Shown here piece by piece: positions 1-7,790 of a stretch of DNA of 64,000 nt. The number at the start of each line of letters is the position of its first letter. Positions within the stretch are counted from its first letter, which is position 1. The translations under genes and the position numbers were made by a program. The stretch is from Nonomuraea cavernae. Its GTDB lineage: Bacteria; Actinomycetota; Actinomycetes; Streptosporangiales; Streptosporangiaceae. The notes under the pieces are model-generated. The model was not told the origin of the DNA and searched no databases. It worked only from the letters and a program-made list of their open reading frames with translations. The stretch covers positions 1 through 64,000 of the forward strand of contig NZ_BMNH01000004.1 in the NCBI RefSeq assembly GCF_014646355.1, in the 5' to 3' direction.

Positions 1-1
1 C

Positions 2-76
2 CTCAATGCCGTTATCTGGCACAACTGGAACATCGGCGCACCCGTGAAACGATCCCTGATCGCCTACGATCACTAA
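2..76 (+). mobile_element. 3' end of an IS transposase gene, cut by the window edge
   Basis: An open frame enters from the left edge and ends at TAA (74-76). Its last residues include AVIWHNWNIGAPVKRSLIAYD, read in full codons. This tail (WHN...G-P-KRSL-AYDH) is, from memory, typical of the C-terminus of DDE transposases of actinobacterial insertion sequences, perhaps IS982-like; the family is not certain. Only 24 codons are visible, so integrity cannot be judged. No clear terminal inverted repeat could be defined between 77 and 97. It marks an insertion sequence bordering the IclR gene. Confidence 0.6.
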
Positions 77-97
77 GCCGAATTTCACATCAGCGAT

Positions 98-859
98 CTA
101 GCGGATGCCCTCCCGCCTGAGAGTGGCGGCCAGCTTGCGGGTGTGGTCGATGACCGCGTCGGTGATCTTCTCGACCTCGGCGGGAGGCAGGCTCACCGGC
201 ATCGAGCAGCTGATCGCGTCCGTGGCGGGGATGCGGTAGTCGACGGCGACCGCCACGCAGGCCACGCCGGGGGTGCCCTGCTCCCGTTCGTAGGCCCAGC
301 CTCGGGTGCGGACCTGGTCGAGCTCACCGGTCAGCTCGGCCAGGTCGATGATCGTGTGCTCGGTCATGACCGGCATCGGGTCGGGCATGAGGGCGGTGAC
401 CTCGTCGTCGGTGAGCTGGGCGAGCAGCGCCTGCCCGAGCGCCGTCACGTGGGCGGGCAGCCGGCGGCCGACCCGGGGGATCACGTGGTGCGCCTCGCGC
501 GACTCGCGGGTGGCCAGGTAGAGGACGTGCGCGTCGTCGCGGCGGGCGAAGTGGGCGGTCTGGCCGGTCTCCGCGCGGAGGTCCTCCAGGGTCTGCTGGG
601 CGAACGGCAGCGCCGGATCCTTGTCGAGGTAGGCCGTGCCGGTCAGCAGGGCGTGCGGGCCGATGCCGAACACGCCTCTGGCCCTGTCGGTCTCCACCCA
701 GTTGAGCTCGACCAGCGTACGCATCAGGGCGTGCAGGCTGCTGCGGGGGAAGCCGGTGCGCTGCTGGAGCTCCGACAGGGTCAGGGGCTCGGGGGAGGTG
801 GCGAGGGCCTCCAGGATGCGTACGGTCCGCTCGGCGGACTTGACCAGCTGCCGCTCCAT
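98..859 (-). CDS. IclR-family transcriptional regulator
   Basis: A 253-residue protein, the usual IclR length. Residues 1-75 form the winged helix-turn-helix (LTLSELQQRTGFPRSSLHALMRTL). Residues 80-250 form the effector-binding domain, with the family's conserved HVTALGQALLA stretch. IclR proteins bind small acids or sugars and repress or activate neighbouring catabolic genes. It is transcribed away from the sugar ABC importer that starts at 1231, so it could control itself, the importer or both. A 28-bp perfect palindrome (903-930) lies just upstream of its predicted promoter and is the obvious candidate operator. The ATG at 857-859 is followed at once by the HTH domain. The specific ligand cannot be read from sequence. 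Confidence 0.9.
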   Translation of the reverse strand: MERQLVKSAERTVRILEALATSPEPLTLSELQQRTGFPRSSLHALMRTLVELNWVETDRARGVFGIGPHALLTGTAYLDKDPALPFAQQTLEDLRAETGQTAHFARRDDAHVLYLATRESREAHHVIPRVGRRLPAHVTALGQALLAQLTDDEVTALMPDPMPVMTEHTIIDLAELTGELDQVRTRGWAYEREQGTPGVACVAVAVDYRIPATDAISCSMPVSLPPAEVEKITDAVIDHTRKLAATLRREGIR

Positions 860-867
860 GATCGCCC

Positions 868-895
868 CATCTAGCCGACAACTCCGAAATGTCAG
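868..895 (-). promoter_or_regulatory. Candidate promoter of the IclR gene
   Basis: On the minus strand CTGACA (890-895) is followed by 16 bases and TAGATG (868-873), close to a sigma-70-type TTGACA/TANNNT promoter. The start codon lies 8 bases after the -10 element, so any leader is very short. The 28-bp palindrome at 903-930 abuts the upstream side of the -35. Confidence 0.5.
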
Positions 896-902
896 GATAG
901 AG

Positions 903-930
903 GATGGCGTCCAGATATCTGGACGCCATC
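903..930. promoter_or_regulatory. 28-bp perfect palindrome, probable IclR operator
   Basis: The half-site GATGGCGTCCAGAT is followed immediately by its exact reverse complement, giving 28 bp with no mismatch. It lies 44 bp upstream of the IclR start codon and just beyond the predicted -35, where a dimeric regulator could act. It could equally be a site for another regulator. No second full copy was noticed in the window. Confidence 0.7.
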
Positions 931-1012
931 GTTCGCGCTCAACGATCTGGGCGGCAGCCGGTCAGGGGCCGCGCCTCCGGCGAGGTTCCTGTCGGCGGTC
1001 ACGCTCCCAGTG

Positions 1013-1026
1013 TGCAACCGGTTGTA
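1013..1026. promoter_or_regulatory. LacI-type operator upstream of the sugar ABC importer
   Basis: TGCAACCGGTTGTA contains the perfect palindrome CAACCGGTTG with the central CG that LacI-family proteins recognise. The core GCAACCGGTTG is identical to the site at 10668-10679 before the catabolic operon, which ties the importer to the LacI regulator encoded at 10849. It lies about 150 bp upstream of the predicted importer promoter, so it would work by looping or together with other sites. Confidence 0.65.
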
Positions 1027-1100
1027 GGACATCCGAGTATGAGCAAAAACGTTAACCGCGTCCCGCTGGCTGCTGTGCGCATCTGAACAGGGATTTCTTG

Positions 1101-1120
1101 GTTAACGATATATCGGTAAC
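1101..1120. promoter_or_regulatory. 20-bp near-perfect inverted repeat
   Basis: GTTAACGATATATCGGTAAC matches its own reverse complement at 18 of 20 positions. It differs from both the LacI-type and the 28-bp IclR-side palindromes, so it may be the site of a third regulator. It lies about 25 bp upstream of the predicted -35 of the ABC importer. Between them, TTTG (1124-1127) and CAAA (1137-1140) form another weak LacI-like inverted repeat. Confidence 0.5.
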
Positions 1121-1143
1121 GGGTTTGTAACGCCTGCAAAGGG

Positions 1144-1171
1144 TTGACGGAACTTTCGCGTCCCCTATAGG
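1144..1171 (+). promoter_or_regulatory. Candidate promoter of the sugar ABC importer operon
   Basis: TTGACG (1144-1149), a 16-bp spacer and TATAGG (1166-1171) resemble a sigma-70-type promoter. Transcription would begin near 1178, about 50 bases before the first permease. Confidence 0.55.
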
Positions 1172-1230
1172 AAGGCGCTATCCGATCCCGCCGCGCCGGG
1201 CAGGCCCTGGAATGAGGGATGTATGCATCC

Positions 1231-2214
1231 ATGTCCGACTCAGTCTCCGTAACGCCGGAACGCGCGCCCGTGGCCCAGCCGCCTCCGCAACCGCCCGGGA
1301 GGCGGCGTCGCGTCAGACAGGTGAACGTTCACAGGAGGCGCGAGGCCCGCACCGCCTACGTCTTCCTCGCGCCCTGGTTCATCGGCCTGTTCGTGATCAC
1401 CGTCGGCCCGATCCTGGCCTCGCTGTACCTGTCGTTCACCGACTACAGCCTGCTGGAGCCGGCGACGTTGGTCGGGCTGGACAACTACGACAAGATGTTC
1501 ACCGAGGACGATCGGTTCCTCGCCTCCCTGAAGGTGACCACGATCTACGTGGTCGTGTCGGTGCCGCTCCAGCTGGCCTTCGCCCTGGCACTGGCACTGG
1601 CGCTGGACCGGGGGCTGCGCGGCCTGCCGTTCTACCGCTCGGTCTACTACCTGCCCTCGCTGCTCGGCGGCAGCGTCGCCATCGCCATCCTGTGGCGCAA
1701 GATCTTCGGCACCGAGGGCCTGGTCAACTCGCTGCTGGGGCTGTTCGGCATCGAGGGCACGGGCTGGGTGTCAGACCCCGACACCGCGCTCGGCACGCTG
1801 ATCATCCTGCACGTGTGGACGTTCGGGGCGCCCATGGTGATCTTCCTGGCCGGGCTGCGGCAGATCCCGCAGAGCTACTACGAGGCCGCGGCGGTCGACG
1901 GGGCCAGCAGGATCCGTCAGTTCTGGTCGATCACGCTGCCCCTGCTGACTCCGATCATCTTCTTCAATCTCGTGCTCGAAGTGATCAAGTCGTTCCAGTC
2001 GTTCACCCAGTCGTTCATCGTCAGCGGCGGCTCCGGAGGGCCGGCCGACTCCACGCTCTTCTACACGCTCTACCTCTACCTGAAGGGCTTCAAGAGCTAC
2101 GAGATGGGCTACGCGGCCGCCATGGCGTGGGTCCTCCTGCTCCTCATCGCCGGCTTGACCGGCGTGAACTTCATCGCGTCGAAGTATTGGGTCTTCTATG
2201 GCGACACGAAGTAA
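1231..2214 (+). CDS. Carbohydrate ABC transporter permease (MalF/UgpA type)
   Basis: A 327-residue inner-membrane permease with a basic N-terminal tail, then about six membrane spans beginning near TAYVFLAPWFIGLFVITVGP. The EAA loop that docks the ATPase is visible as EAAAVDGASRIRQFWSITLP. An in-frame ATG lies 12 bases upstream (1219), but the purine-rich GAGGGA at 1214-1219 is well spaced only for the ATG at 1231, so that start is preferred. The gene overlaps the next permease by 17 bp and heads a permease-permease-binding-protein operon. No ATPase gene is present, so the importer must borrow one, as Streptomyces sugar importers borrow MsiK. The substrate is inferred only from the neighbouring catabolic genes (an acidic or oxidised sugar). 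Confidence 0.93.
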   Translation: MSDSVSVTPERAPVAQPPPQPPGRRRRVRQVNVHRRREARTAYVFLAPWFIGLFVITVGPILASLYLSFTDYSLLEPATLVGLDNYDKMFTEDDRFLASLKVTTIYVVVSVPLQLAFALALALALDRGLRGLPFYRSVYYLPSLLGGSVAIAILWRKIFGTEGLVNSLLGLFGIEGTGWVSDPDTALGTLIILHVWTFGAPMVIFLAGLRQIPQSYYEAAAVDGASRIRQFWSITLPLLTPIIFFNLVLEVIKSFQSFTQSFIVSGGSGGPADSTLFYTLYLYLKGFKSYEMGYAAAMAWVLLLLIAGLTGVNFIASKYWVFYGDTK

Positions 2215-3067
2215 CGCGGCCCCGTTCCTGTTCCGCCCGTTACCGCGGGGCGGCCGGCTGCTCAAGCACCTCCTGCTGATCGGGTTCGGCCTGATCATGC
2301 TCTATCCGTTGTTCTGGATGGTGTCCAGCTCGCTGAAACCGGAGGAGCTGATCTTCCGGGAGCCGGGCCTGTGGCCGAGTGAGGTCACGCTGGACAACTA
2401 CGGCGAGGGCTGGACCGCGCTCAAGCACACCTTCGGCTACTACCTCTGGAACTCCGCGGTCATCACCGGCCTGTGCGTGGCGGCCAATCTGGTCGCCTGC
2501 TCGCTGGCCGCCTACGCGTTCGCCCGGCTGGACTTCCCGCTGAAGAGGCTCTGGTTCGCGATCATGCTCGGCTCGATCATGCTGCCGCACCACGTGACGG
2601 TCGTGCCGCAGTACATCGTCTTCGCCGAGCTCGACTGGATCAACACGATCTGGCCGCTGGTCGTGCCCAAGTTCCTGGCCACGGACGCGTTCTTCATCTT
2701 CCTGATGGTGCAGTTCATCCGCACCCTGCCGAGAGAGCTGGACGAGGCCGCCGCCATCGACGGCGCCGGCTACTGGCGGATCTTCCTGCGGGTCATCATC
2801 CCGCTGTGCACGCCGGCGCTCGCGACGACCGGCATCTTCACCTTCATCTGGACCTGGAACGACTTCTTCAGCCAGAACCTCTACCTGACCAACAGCGACA
2901 ACCTCACGGTCGCCGTCGCCCTGCGCCAGTTCCTGGACTCCAGCGGGGAGTCGTCCTGGGGGCCGATGTTCGCGATGTCCATCGTCTCGCTCGGGCCGAT
3001 CTTCGGGTTCTTCCTGGCCGGACAGAAGTACCTGATCCGTGGCATGGCGACCACCGGTCTCAAGTGA
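2198..3067 (+). CDS. Carbohydrate ABC transporter permease (MalG/UgpE type)
   Basis: A 289-residue permease with about six membrane spans (the first is HLLLIGFGLIMLYPLFWMVS). It has the MalG-class EAA loop (ELDEAAAIDGAGYWRIFLRVIIP) and the typical C-terminus FFLAGQKYLIRGMATTGLK. It pairs with the upstream permease, whose 3' end it overlaps by 17 bp, implying coupled translation. Together they form the heterodimeric channel of a CUT1-type sugar importer. Confidence 0.94.
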   Translation: MATRSNAAPFLFRPLPRGGRLLKHLLLIGFGLIMLYPLFWMVSSSLKPEELIFREPGLWPSEVTLDNYGEGWTALKHTFGYYLWNSAVITGLCVAANLVACSLAAYAFARLDFPLKRLWFAIMLGSIMLPHHVTVVPQYIVFAELDWINTIWPLVVPKFLATDAFFIFLMVQFIRTLPRELDEAAAIDGAGYWRIFLRVIIPLCTPALATTGIFTFIWTWNDFFSQNLYLTNSDNLTVAVALRQFLDSSGESSWGPMFAMSIVSLGPIFGFFLAGQKYLIRGMATTGLK

Positions 3068-3106
3068 TCCTCCACACCCCCCAACTCTCCAAGAGGAGGT
3101 AGAGCT

Positions 3107-4390
3107 GTGAATCCCAGCTCTCGCAAGAAGATGTGGACGGCCGTGGTCGTCTCCGCCGCGCTCATGACCGGGGCCGGCGCCTGCGGCGGCGACGGCGGTG
3201 GCGAGGCGGCGGGCGGTGACAAGGTCCGGATCACGTTCGCCTACTGGGGCAGCGACGCCCGGCAGAAGCTCACCGACCAGGTCATCCAGAAGTTCGAGGA
3301 GAAGAACCCGACGATCGACGTCGAGGGCGACTTCTCCAACTGGGACAGCTACTACGAGAAGATCGCCACCAAGGTCGCCGCGAACGACGCCCCCGACGTC
3401 ATGAGCATCGAGATCCGCGGCCTGAGTGAGTACGCGGGCCGTGGCGCGCTGGCCGACCTGTCCGGCAAGGTGCCCGCCGCCGACCTCGACCAGCAGGTCC
3501 TCACCAGCGGGCAGATCGACGGCAAACAGTACGCCATCCCCACCGGCGTCAACGCGTTCTCCATGATCGCCAACCCCTCGGTGCTGGAGAAGGCGAAGCA
3601 GAAACTGCCCGACGACAGCTCCTGGACCTGGGACCAGTGGATCGGCCTGGCGAAGGACATCTCCGGCGCGGGCGGCGTGACCGGCGCCGAGTACAACCCC
3701 AACCCCGCCTGGCTGCAGATCTTCGCAGCCCAGCGCGGCGAGAAGATGTACGACGGCACCAAGATGGGCGTCTCGGCCGAGACGTTGAAGGCCTGGTGGT
3801 CGATCCACCAGCGGCTCATCGAGACCAAGGGCTCGCCCGACGCCGCCAAGAGCGCCGAGATCGGCGCGACCGGCCCGGAGCAGTCGCTGCTCGGCACCAA
3901 CGCCGGCGCGATGGGCATGTGGTGGAGCAACCAGCTCAACGCCCTGTCCAAGTCGTCGGGCCAGGAGCTCACCCTGCTGCGGATGCCCAAGGCGGAGGGC
4001 GCGAGCACCAGCGGGATGTTCCTGCAGCCGGCCATGTTCTACACCGCCTCGGCCAAGTCGGAGCATCCGGCCGAAGCCGCCAAGCTGATCGACTTCCTGG
4101 TCAACGACCCCGACGCGGCCGGCATCCTGCTGAGCGACCGCGGCCTGCCGACCAACGCCAAGGTGCTCGCCGCGGTGAAGGACAAGCTGCCACCCGTCGA
4201 CCAGAAGACGCTGGCCTTCGTCGACCAGGTCAAGAGCGAGCTGAGCCCGATCGTCGCCCCGCCGAAGGGCGCGCTCCAGATGGAGGACATCCTGAAGCGC
4301 AACACCGAGGAGCTCCTCTTCGGCAAGGTGACCCCGGACCAGGCCGCCCAGAAGTTCCTGGCGGAGGCGAACGCCGCCATCGCGGGCTGA
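3107..4390 (+). CDS. Sugar-binding lipoprotein of the ABC importer
   Basis: A 427-residue family-1 extracellular solute-binding protein. The GTG start is set by a strong AGGAGGT (3094-3100) six bases upstream. Residues 1-27 are a lipoprotein signal peptide ending in GAGAC, so the mature protein should be tethered outside the membrane. The body shows the family pattern, including ITFAYWGSDARQKLTDQVI near the new N-terminus. It follows the two permeases by 39 bp and completes the importer. The substrate is unknown, but the downstream dehydrogenase and the opposite-strand uronate-like pathway point to a sugar acid or its glycoside. Confidence 0.93.
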   Translation: MNPSSRKKMWTAVVVSAALMTGAGACGGDGGGEAAGGDKVRITFAYWGSDARQKLTDQVIQKFEEKNPTIDVEGDFSNWDSYYEKIATKVAANDAPDVMSIEIRGLSEYAGRGALADLSGKVPAADLDQQVLTSGQIDGKQYAIPTGVNAFSMIANPSVLEKAKQKLPDDSSWTWDQWIGLAKDISGAGGVTGAEYNPNPAWLQIFAAQRGEKMYDGTKMGVSAETLKAWWSIHQRLIETKGSPDAAKSAEIGATGPEQSLLGTNAGAMGMWWSNQLNALSKSSGQELTLLRMPKAEGASTSGMFLQPAMFYTASAKSEHPAEAAKLIDFLVNDPDAAGILLSDRGLPTNAKVLAAVKDKLPPVDQKTLAFVDQVKSELSPIVAPPKGALQMEDILKRNTEELLFGKVTPDQAAQKFLAEANAAIAG

Positions 4391-4455
4391 CCACCTCCGC
4401 CCGGCCGGGGGCCCCGCACGGCTCCCGGCCGCCATCCCGGACTCGGGGAGAGCAG

Positions 4456-5736
4456 TTGAGCACCAGGTACGCCTTCGTCGGGCTCGGCCACCGTGCCCAG
4501 ATGTACGTCGACGCGCTGCTGGGCGACTGGCGCGACACCGGGACGATCGTCGCCTTCTGTGACACCAACCAGACCCGCATGGACTACTACGTCGAACGCG
4601 TCGGCCGCCCGGTGCCGTGCTTCGCGCCGCACGACTACGGCAAGCTGCTGGAGACGGCCGACGCCGTGGTGGTCTGCACGATCGACGCCACGCACGCCGG
4701 CTACGTATGCGCGGCGCTGGACGCCGGGCTGGACGTCATCGTGGAGAAGCCGCTGACCGTCGACGCCGAGAGCTGCGCGGCCATCGCCGAGACGGCCGAG
4801 CGTGCCCCGGGCCGGCTGGTCGTGACGTTCAACTACCGCTACTCGCCGCGTAACTCGGCGGTGAAGCGGCTGCTCGGCGACGGGGCGATCGGCGACGTCA
4901 CGTCCGTGCACTTCGAGTGGCGGCTCGACACCATCCACGGCGCCGACTACTTCCGGCGCTGGCATCGCGACCGCGCCAGCTCGGGCGGGCTGCTGGTGCA
5001 CAAGTCCACTCACCACTTCGACCTGGTCAACTGGTGGCTCGGCGCGGTGCCGGAGCTGGTCTTCGCGCAGACGGAGCTGCGCTTCTACGGCCAGGCGCTG
5101 CCCCGGGGGCCGCGTCCGGCGCGCGGCCAGGGTGCGCCGGGCCTCGGTACGGACCCGTTCATCCTGGACATCTCCGCCGACGAACGGTTGCAGCGGCTCT
5201 ACCTGGACGCCGAGCACGAGGACGGCTACCTCCGTGACCAGGACGTCTTCGGCCCCGGCGTGACCATCGACGACACCATGGCGGTCCTCGTCCGTTACGC
5301 GAACCGGGCCACGCTCACCTACTCGCTCACCGCGTACGCGCCGTCCGAGGGGTATCGGGTCGTGTTCAACGGCACCGAGGGACGCGTCGAGCTGGAGGTG
5401 TGCGAGCGGCCCTGGACCCCGCCGCATGCCGCCGTGGACCCGAGCGCGGCGAGCAAGGAGCACGTGACCGGTTCCTGGGAGCGGCTCACCCTGCACCGTC
5501 ACTGGCACCCGCCGGAGGAGGTGCCGATCGAGCAGGGGGGCGGCGGCCACGGAGGCGGCGACCGGCTCCTGCTCGACGACGTCTTCCGCGGTCCCGGCGA
5601 CGACCCTCTCGGCCGCCCGGCCGGTTACCGCGACGGCATCCGGAGCGTCCTGGTCGGCGTGGCGGCCAACCGCTCGGCCGCCACCGGCCGCCCCGTCCGC
5701 CTCACCGCCGACGGCACCCGCCTGACCGGCACGTGA
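4456..5736 (+). CDS. Gfo/Idh/MocA-family NAD(P)-dependent sugar oxidoreductase
   Basis: A 426-residue protein starting at TTG with GGGGAG five bases upstream. The frame is open far upstream inside the binding-protein gene, but the Rossmann motif YAFVGLGHRAQ begins at residue 5, which fixes this start. The family's EKP motif is present (VIVEKPLTVDAESC), followed by the alpha/beta substrate domain. Family members oxidise or epimerise sugars, inositols or sugar acids with NAD(P). It lies 65 bp after the importer operon on the same strand and is probably co-transcribed, so it likely acts on the imported sugar. The substrate is not identifiable. Confidence 0.9.
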   Translation: MSTRYAFVGLGHRAQMYVDALLGDWRDTGTIVAFCDTNQTRMDYYVERVGRPVPCFAPHDYGKLLETADAVVVCTIDATHAGYVCAALDAGLDVIVEKPLTVDAESCAAIAETAERAPGRLVVTFNYRYSPRNSAVKRLLGDGAIGDVTSVHFEWRLDTIHGADYFRRWHRDRASSGGLLVHKSTHHFDLVNWWLGAVPELVFAQTELRFYGQALPRGPRPARGQGAPGLGTDPFILDISADERLQRLYLDAEHEDGYLRDQDVFGPGVTIDDTMAVLVRYANRATLTYSLTAYAPSEGYRVVFNGTEGRVELEVCERPWTPPHAAVDPSAASKEHVTGSWERLTLHRHWHPPEEVPIEQGGGGHGGGDRLLLDDVFRGPGDDPLGRPAGYRDGIRSVLVGVAANRSAATGRPVRLTADGTRLTGT

Positions 5737-5799
5737 GCCGCGCCGGCGGCGGAAGCGCCCATCGGCTCGCCGGAGGGCCGCGCGATCCAGCGGTCACGC

Positions 5800-5827
5800 A
5801 CCGGGCCGGCCGCCGAGCCGGGCCGGT
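5800..5827. terminator. Hairpin between convergent genes, probable bidirectional terminator
   Basis: ACCGGGCCGGC (5800-5810), a 6-base loop and GCCGGGCCGGT (5817-5827) pair over 11 positions with one central mismatch. It sits between the convergent oxidoreductase genes. There is no U-tract, as is usual for actinobacterial terminators. Confidence 0.5.
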
Positions 5828-5834
5828 GGCGGGC

Positions 5835-7745
5835 TCAGAGCTCGGCGGCCAGGGCAGCGGCCTGCTCGGCGGACAGGCGGCCGTCGGCCACCGCCACCGC
5901 GACGCCGCGGGACAGCTCGGCCCCGAACTCCAGCGGCGTGTCCCAGGCCAGGGCGGTGCCGACCCCCGGATACTCGGCGACCCGGACGAACCACGGGTCG
6001 CCCGAGTCCTGGGCGAAGACGCGGTCCTGGGCGAAGACGAGCGTCCAGTCGTCGGACGCCAGCGCCAGCCAGGGCGCCCGGGAGCCGTGGACGCGTGACT
6101 CCCCCTCGGCCGAGGCGGTGAACACGCGCACCCGGCGGGAGGCGACGGGCGCGCGCCAGAAGAAACCGCCGTATCCGGCGCCCGCCCGGCCCTTGGTGGC
6201 CGAGCTCCGCACGGTCAGCGGCCGGCCGGTGAGGTTGCGCAGGGTGAAGGCGAACCGCAGCGCCCAGCCGCGCGACAGCGGCGCGGCCCGGACGGTCCGT
6301 TCCTCCCGGACGAGCGGTTTCTCGCCCGGCCGCTCCCACAGCAGCGTCTCGGTGAACCCCGTGGCGTCGCGCCCGGCGAACGACACGTGCCGCTGCACGC
6401 CGTGGTCGTCGAGCCAGGTGGGGCCCTGATCGCGGACGTACGTGCGACCGCCCCAGAAGTTGCGGCCGCCCAGGTCGGTCACGGCGAGGCCCGCGCCGAG
6501 GTGATGCGGATGGTCTTCGGGCCGCTCCTCGGTCACCACCACGCCGCCGAGGGTCCGTACCGGATGCAGGTAGGGGCGGGGCGCGGCGGTGAGCGGCAGC
6601 TCCGGGCGGGTGACGTACTCCGCGACGACCGCGCCCGAGACGGCGAGCGGCACCGCCCAGCTCACCCCGAGCTCGGAGAAGAGAGCCAGCCGGTCGGCGC
6701 AGGCGCCGACGACGCCCGCGATGCCGGGCAGCACGGGGCCGTCACCGGAGCGGTCCTGGTGGTCCTCGGCGATCGGCAGCGGGTCGGGCGCCAGCCTGAT
6801 GGCCTCCATGACCCGCATGAACCCGCCCGTCCGCTGGATCGGCACGAGCAGACCGGCGCCCGAGCGGACGTGCTCGACCAGGTTCTCCAGCAGGTCGGTC
6901 CGCTCGTAGCGGCGCACCGGCCCGTCGTCCACCTGGACCTCGTCCGTCGTGTACGTGAGCCTGATCCGCCCCCGCTCACCGTGGACCAGCACGTATGGTT
7001 CGTCCCGCTCGGCCGCGCAGAGGGTCACGGCGGCCACGATCGGCAGGCCGCTCACCGTGATGATCCGGACGGCCGACGTGTCGTCCGACTCGATGGCGTT
7101 GGCGTGGAACAGCTCGGCCTCCACCGACGCGATGGCGTCCCGGTCCTCGGCTCCCGCCACGGCCAGCGCGGTCGCCAGGGCGTGCGCGAACGGGTTGGTG
7201 AGCGCGCCGTCCACCACGTCGGCGCCGTCCAGCCGGCGCCGGCCCGACCAGGCGCTCCGGGTGAAGTAGGAGGCGGGCCGCGGCCACGAGCCGGCCACCC
7301 CGACGCCGGTGACGCGGCCGATCGCGCCGCTCGCGACCAGCTCGCGCACCGCCGGGACGGCCGCCGAGCCGAGGCTCTGGAACCCCACCTGGCAGGCGAG
7401 CCCGGCCTTGGCGGCGGCCCGCTCCATCCGGTCGAAGTCGGCCAGCGTGGCCGCCGTCGGCTTCTCCACCAGCACGTGCGCGCCCGCGTCGAGCGCGGCC
7501 AGCGCGAGCTCGGCGTGCGTCGGGATCGGGGTGGCGAGGATCGCGATCCGCGCGCCGGTCCGTGCGAGCAGGCCGGCCAGGTCGGCGGAGAACTCCGGCG
7601 TGCCGAGCCCGGCCAGCGACGCCGGGTCGACCGGCCGCACGTCGCAGATCCCGGCGAGCTCGATGTCGGGGGCCAGCCGCCGCAGCCGGTCCAGGTAGTG
7701 GGAGCCGTAGCCGTGGGCCCCGGCCAGCACGACACGCGTCGTCAC
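5835..7745 (-). CDS. Fusion of a Gfo/Idh/MocA oxidoreductase with a PmoA-like DUF6807 domain
   Basis: A 636-residue two-domain protein. Residues 1-330 are a complete Gfo/Idh/MocA dehydrogenase (Rossmann start VVLAGAHGYGSHYLD, motif VLVEKPTAAT). Residues 345-636 match, from memory, the DUF6807 (PmoA-like) family, with RPYLHPVRTLGGV, a His-rich ERPEDHPHHLGAG and GGRNFWGGRTY. DUF6807 genes often lie beside Gfo/Idh dehydrogenases in sugar clusters but are usually separate, so the fusion suggests the two act on one substrate. The biochemical role of DUF6807 is unknown to me. It is last in the minus-strand catabolic operon (SDR, kdgD, enolase, this gene), starts at GTG and is preceded by an AGAGGTG ribosome site. 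Confidence 0.82.
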   Translation of the reverse strand: MTTRVVLAGAHGYGSHYLDRLRRLAPDIELAGICDVRPVDPASLAGLGTPEFSADLAGLLARTGARIAILATPIPTHAELALAALDAGAHVLVEKPTAATLADFDRMERAAAKAGLACQVGFQSLGSAAVPAVRELVASGAIGRVTGVGVAGSWPRPASYFTRSAWSGRRRLDGADVVDGALTNPFAHALATALAVAGAEDRDAIASVEAELFHANAIESDDTSAVRIITVSGLPIVAAVTLCAAERDEPYVLVHGERGRIRLTYTTDEVQVDDGPVRRYERTDLLENLVEHVRSGAGLLVPIQRTGGFMRVMEAIRLAPDPLPIAEDHQDRSGDGPVLPGIAGVVGACADRLALFSELGVSWAVPLAVSGAVVAEYVTRPELPLTAAPRPYLHPVRTLGGVVVTEERPEDHPHHLGAGLAVTDLGGRNFWGGRTYVRDQGPTWLDDHGVQRHVSFAGRDATGFTETLLWERPGEKPLVREERTVRAAPLSRGWALRFAFTLRNLTGRPLTVRSSATKGRAGAGYGGFFWRAPVASRRVRVFTASAEGESRVHGSRAPWLALASDDWTLVFAQDRVFAQDSGDPWFVRVAEYPGVGTALAWDTPLEFGAELSRGVAVAVADGRLSAEQAAALAAEL

Positions 7746-7790
7746 CTGGTCACCTCTCTCAGCGCCTCTCTCGTCGTCAGGGTTCTGTGG

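Noticed and set aside
2240-4435. Long minus-strand frame of 731 codons opposite the ABC permease and binding-protein genes
   Set aside because: It is a GC3-driven shadow of three well-supported plus-strand genes and shows no domain pattern.
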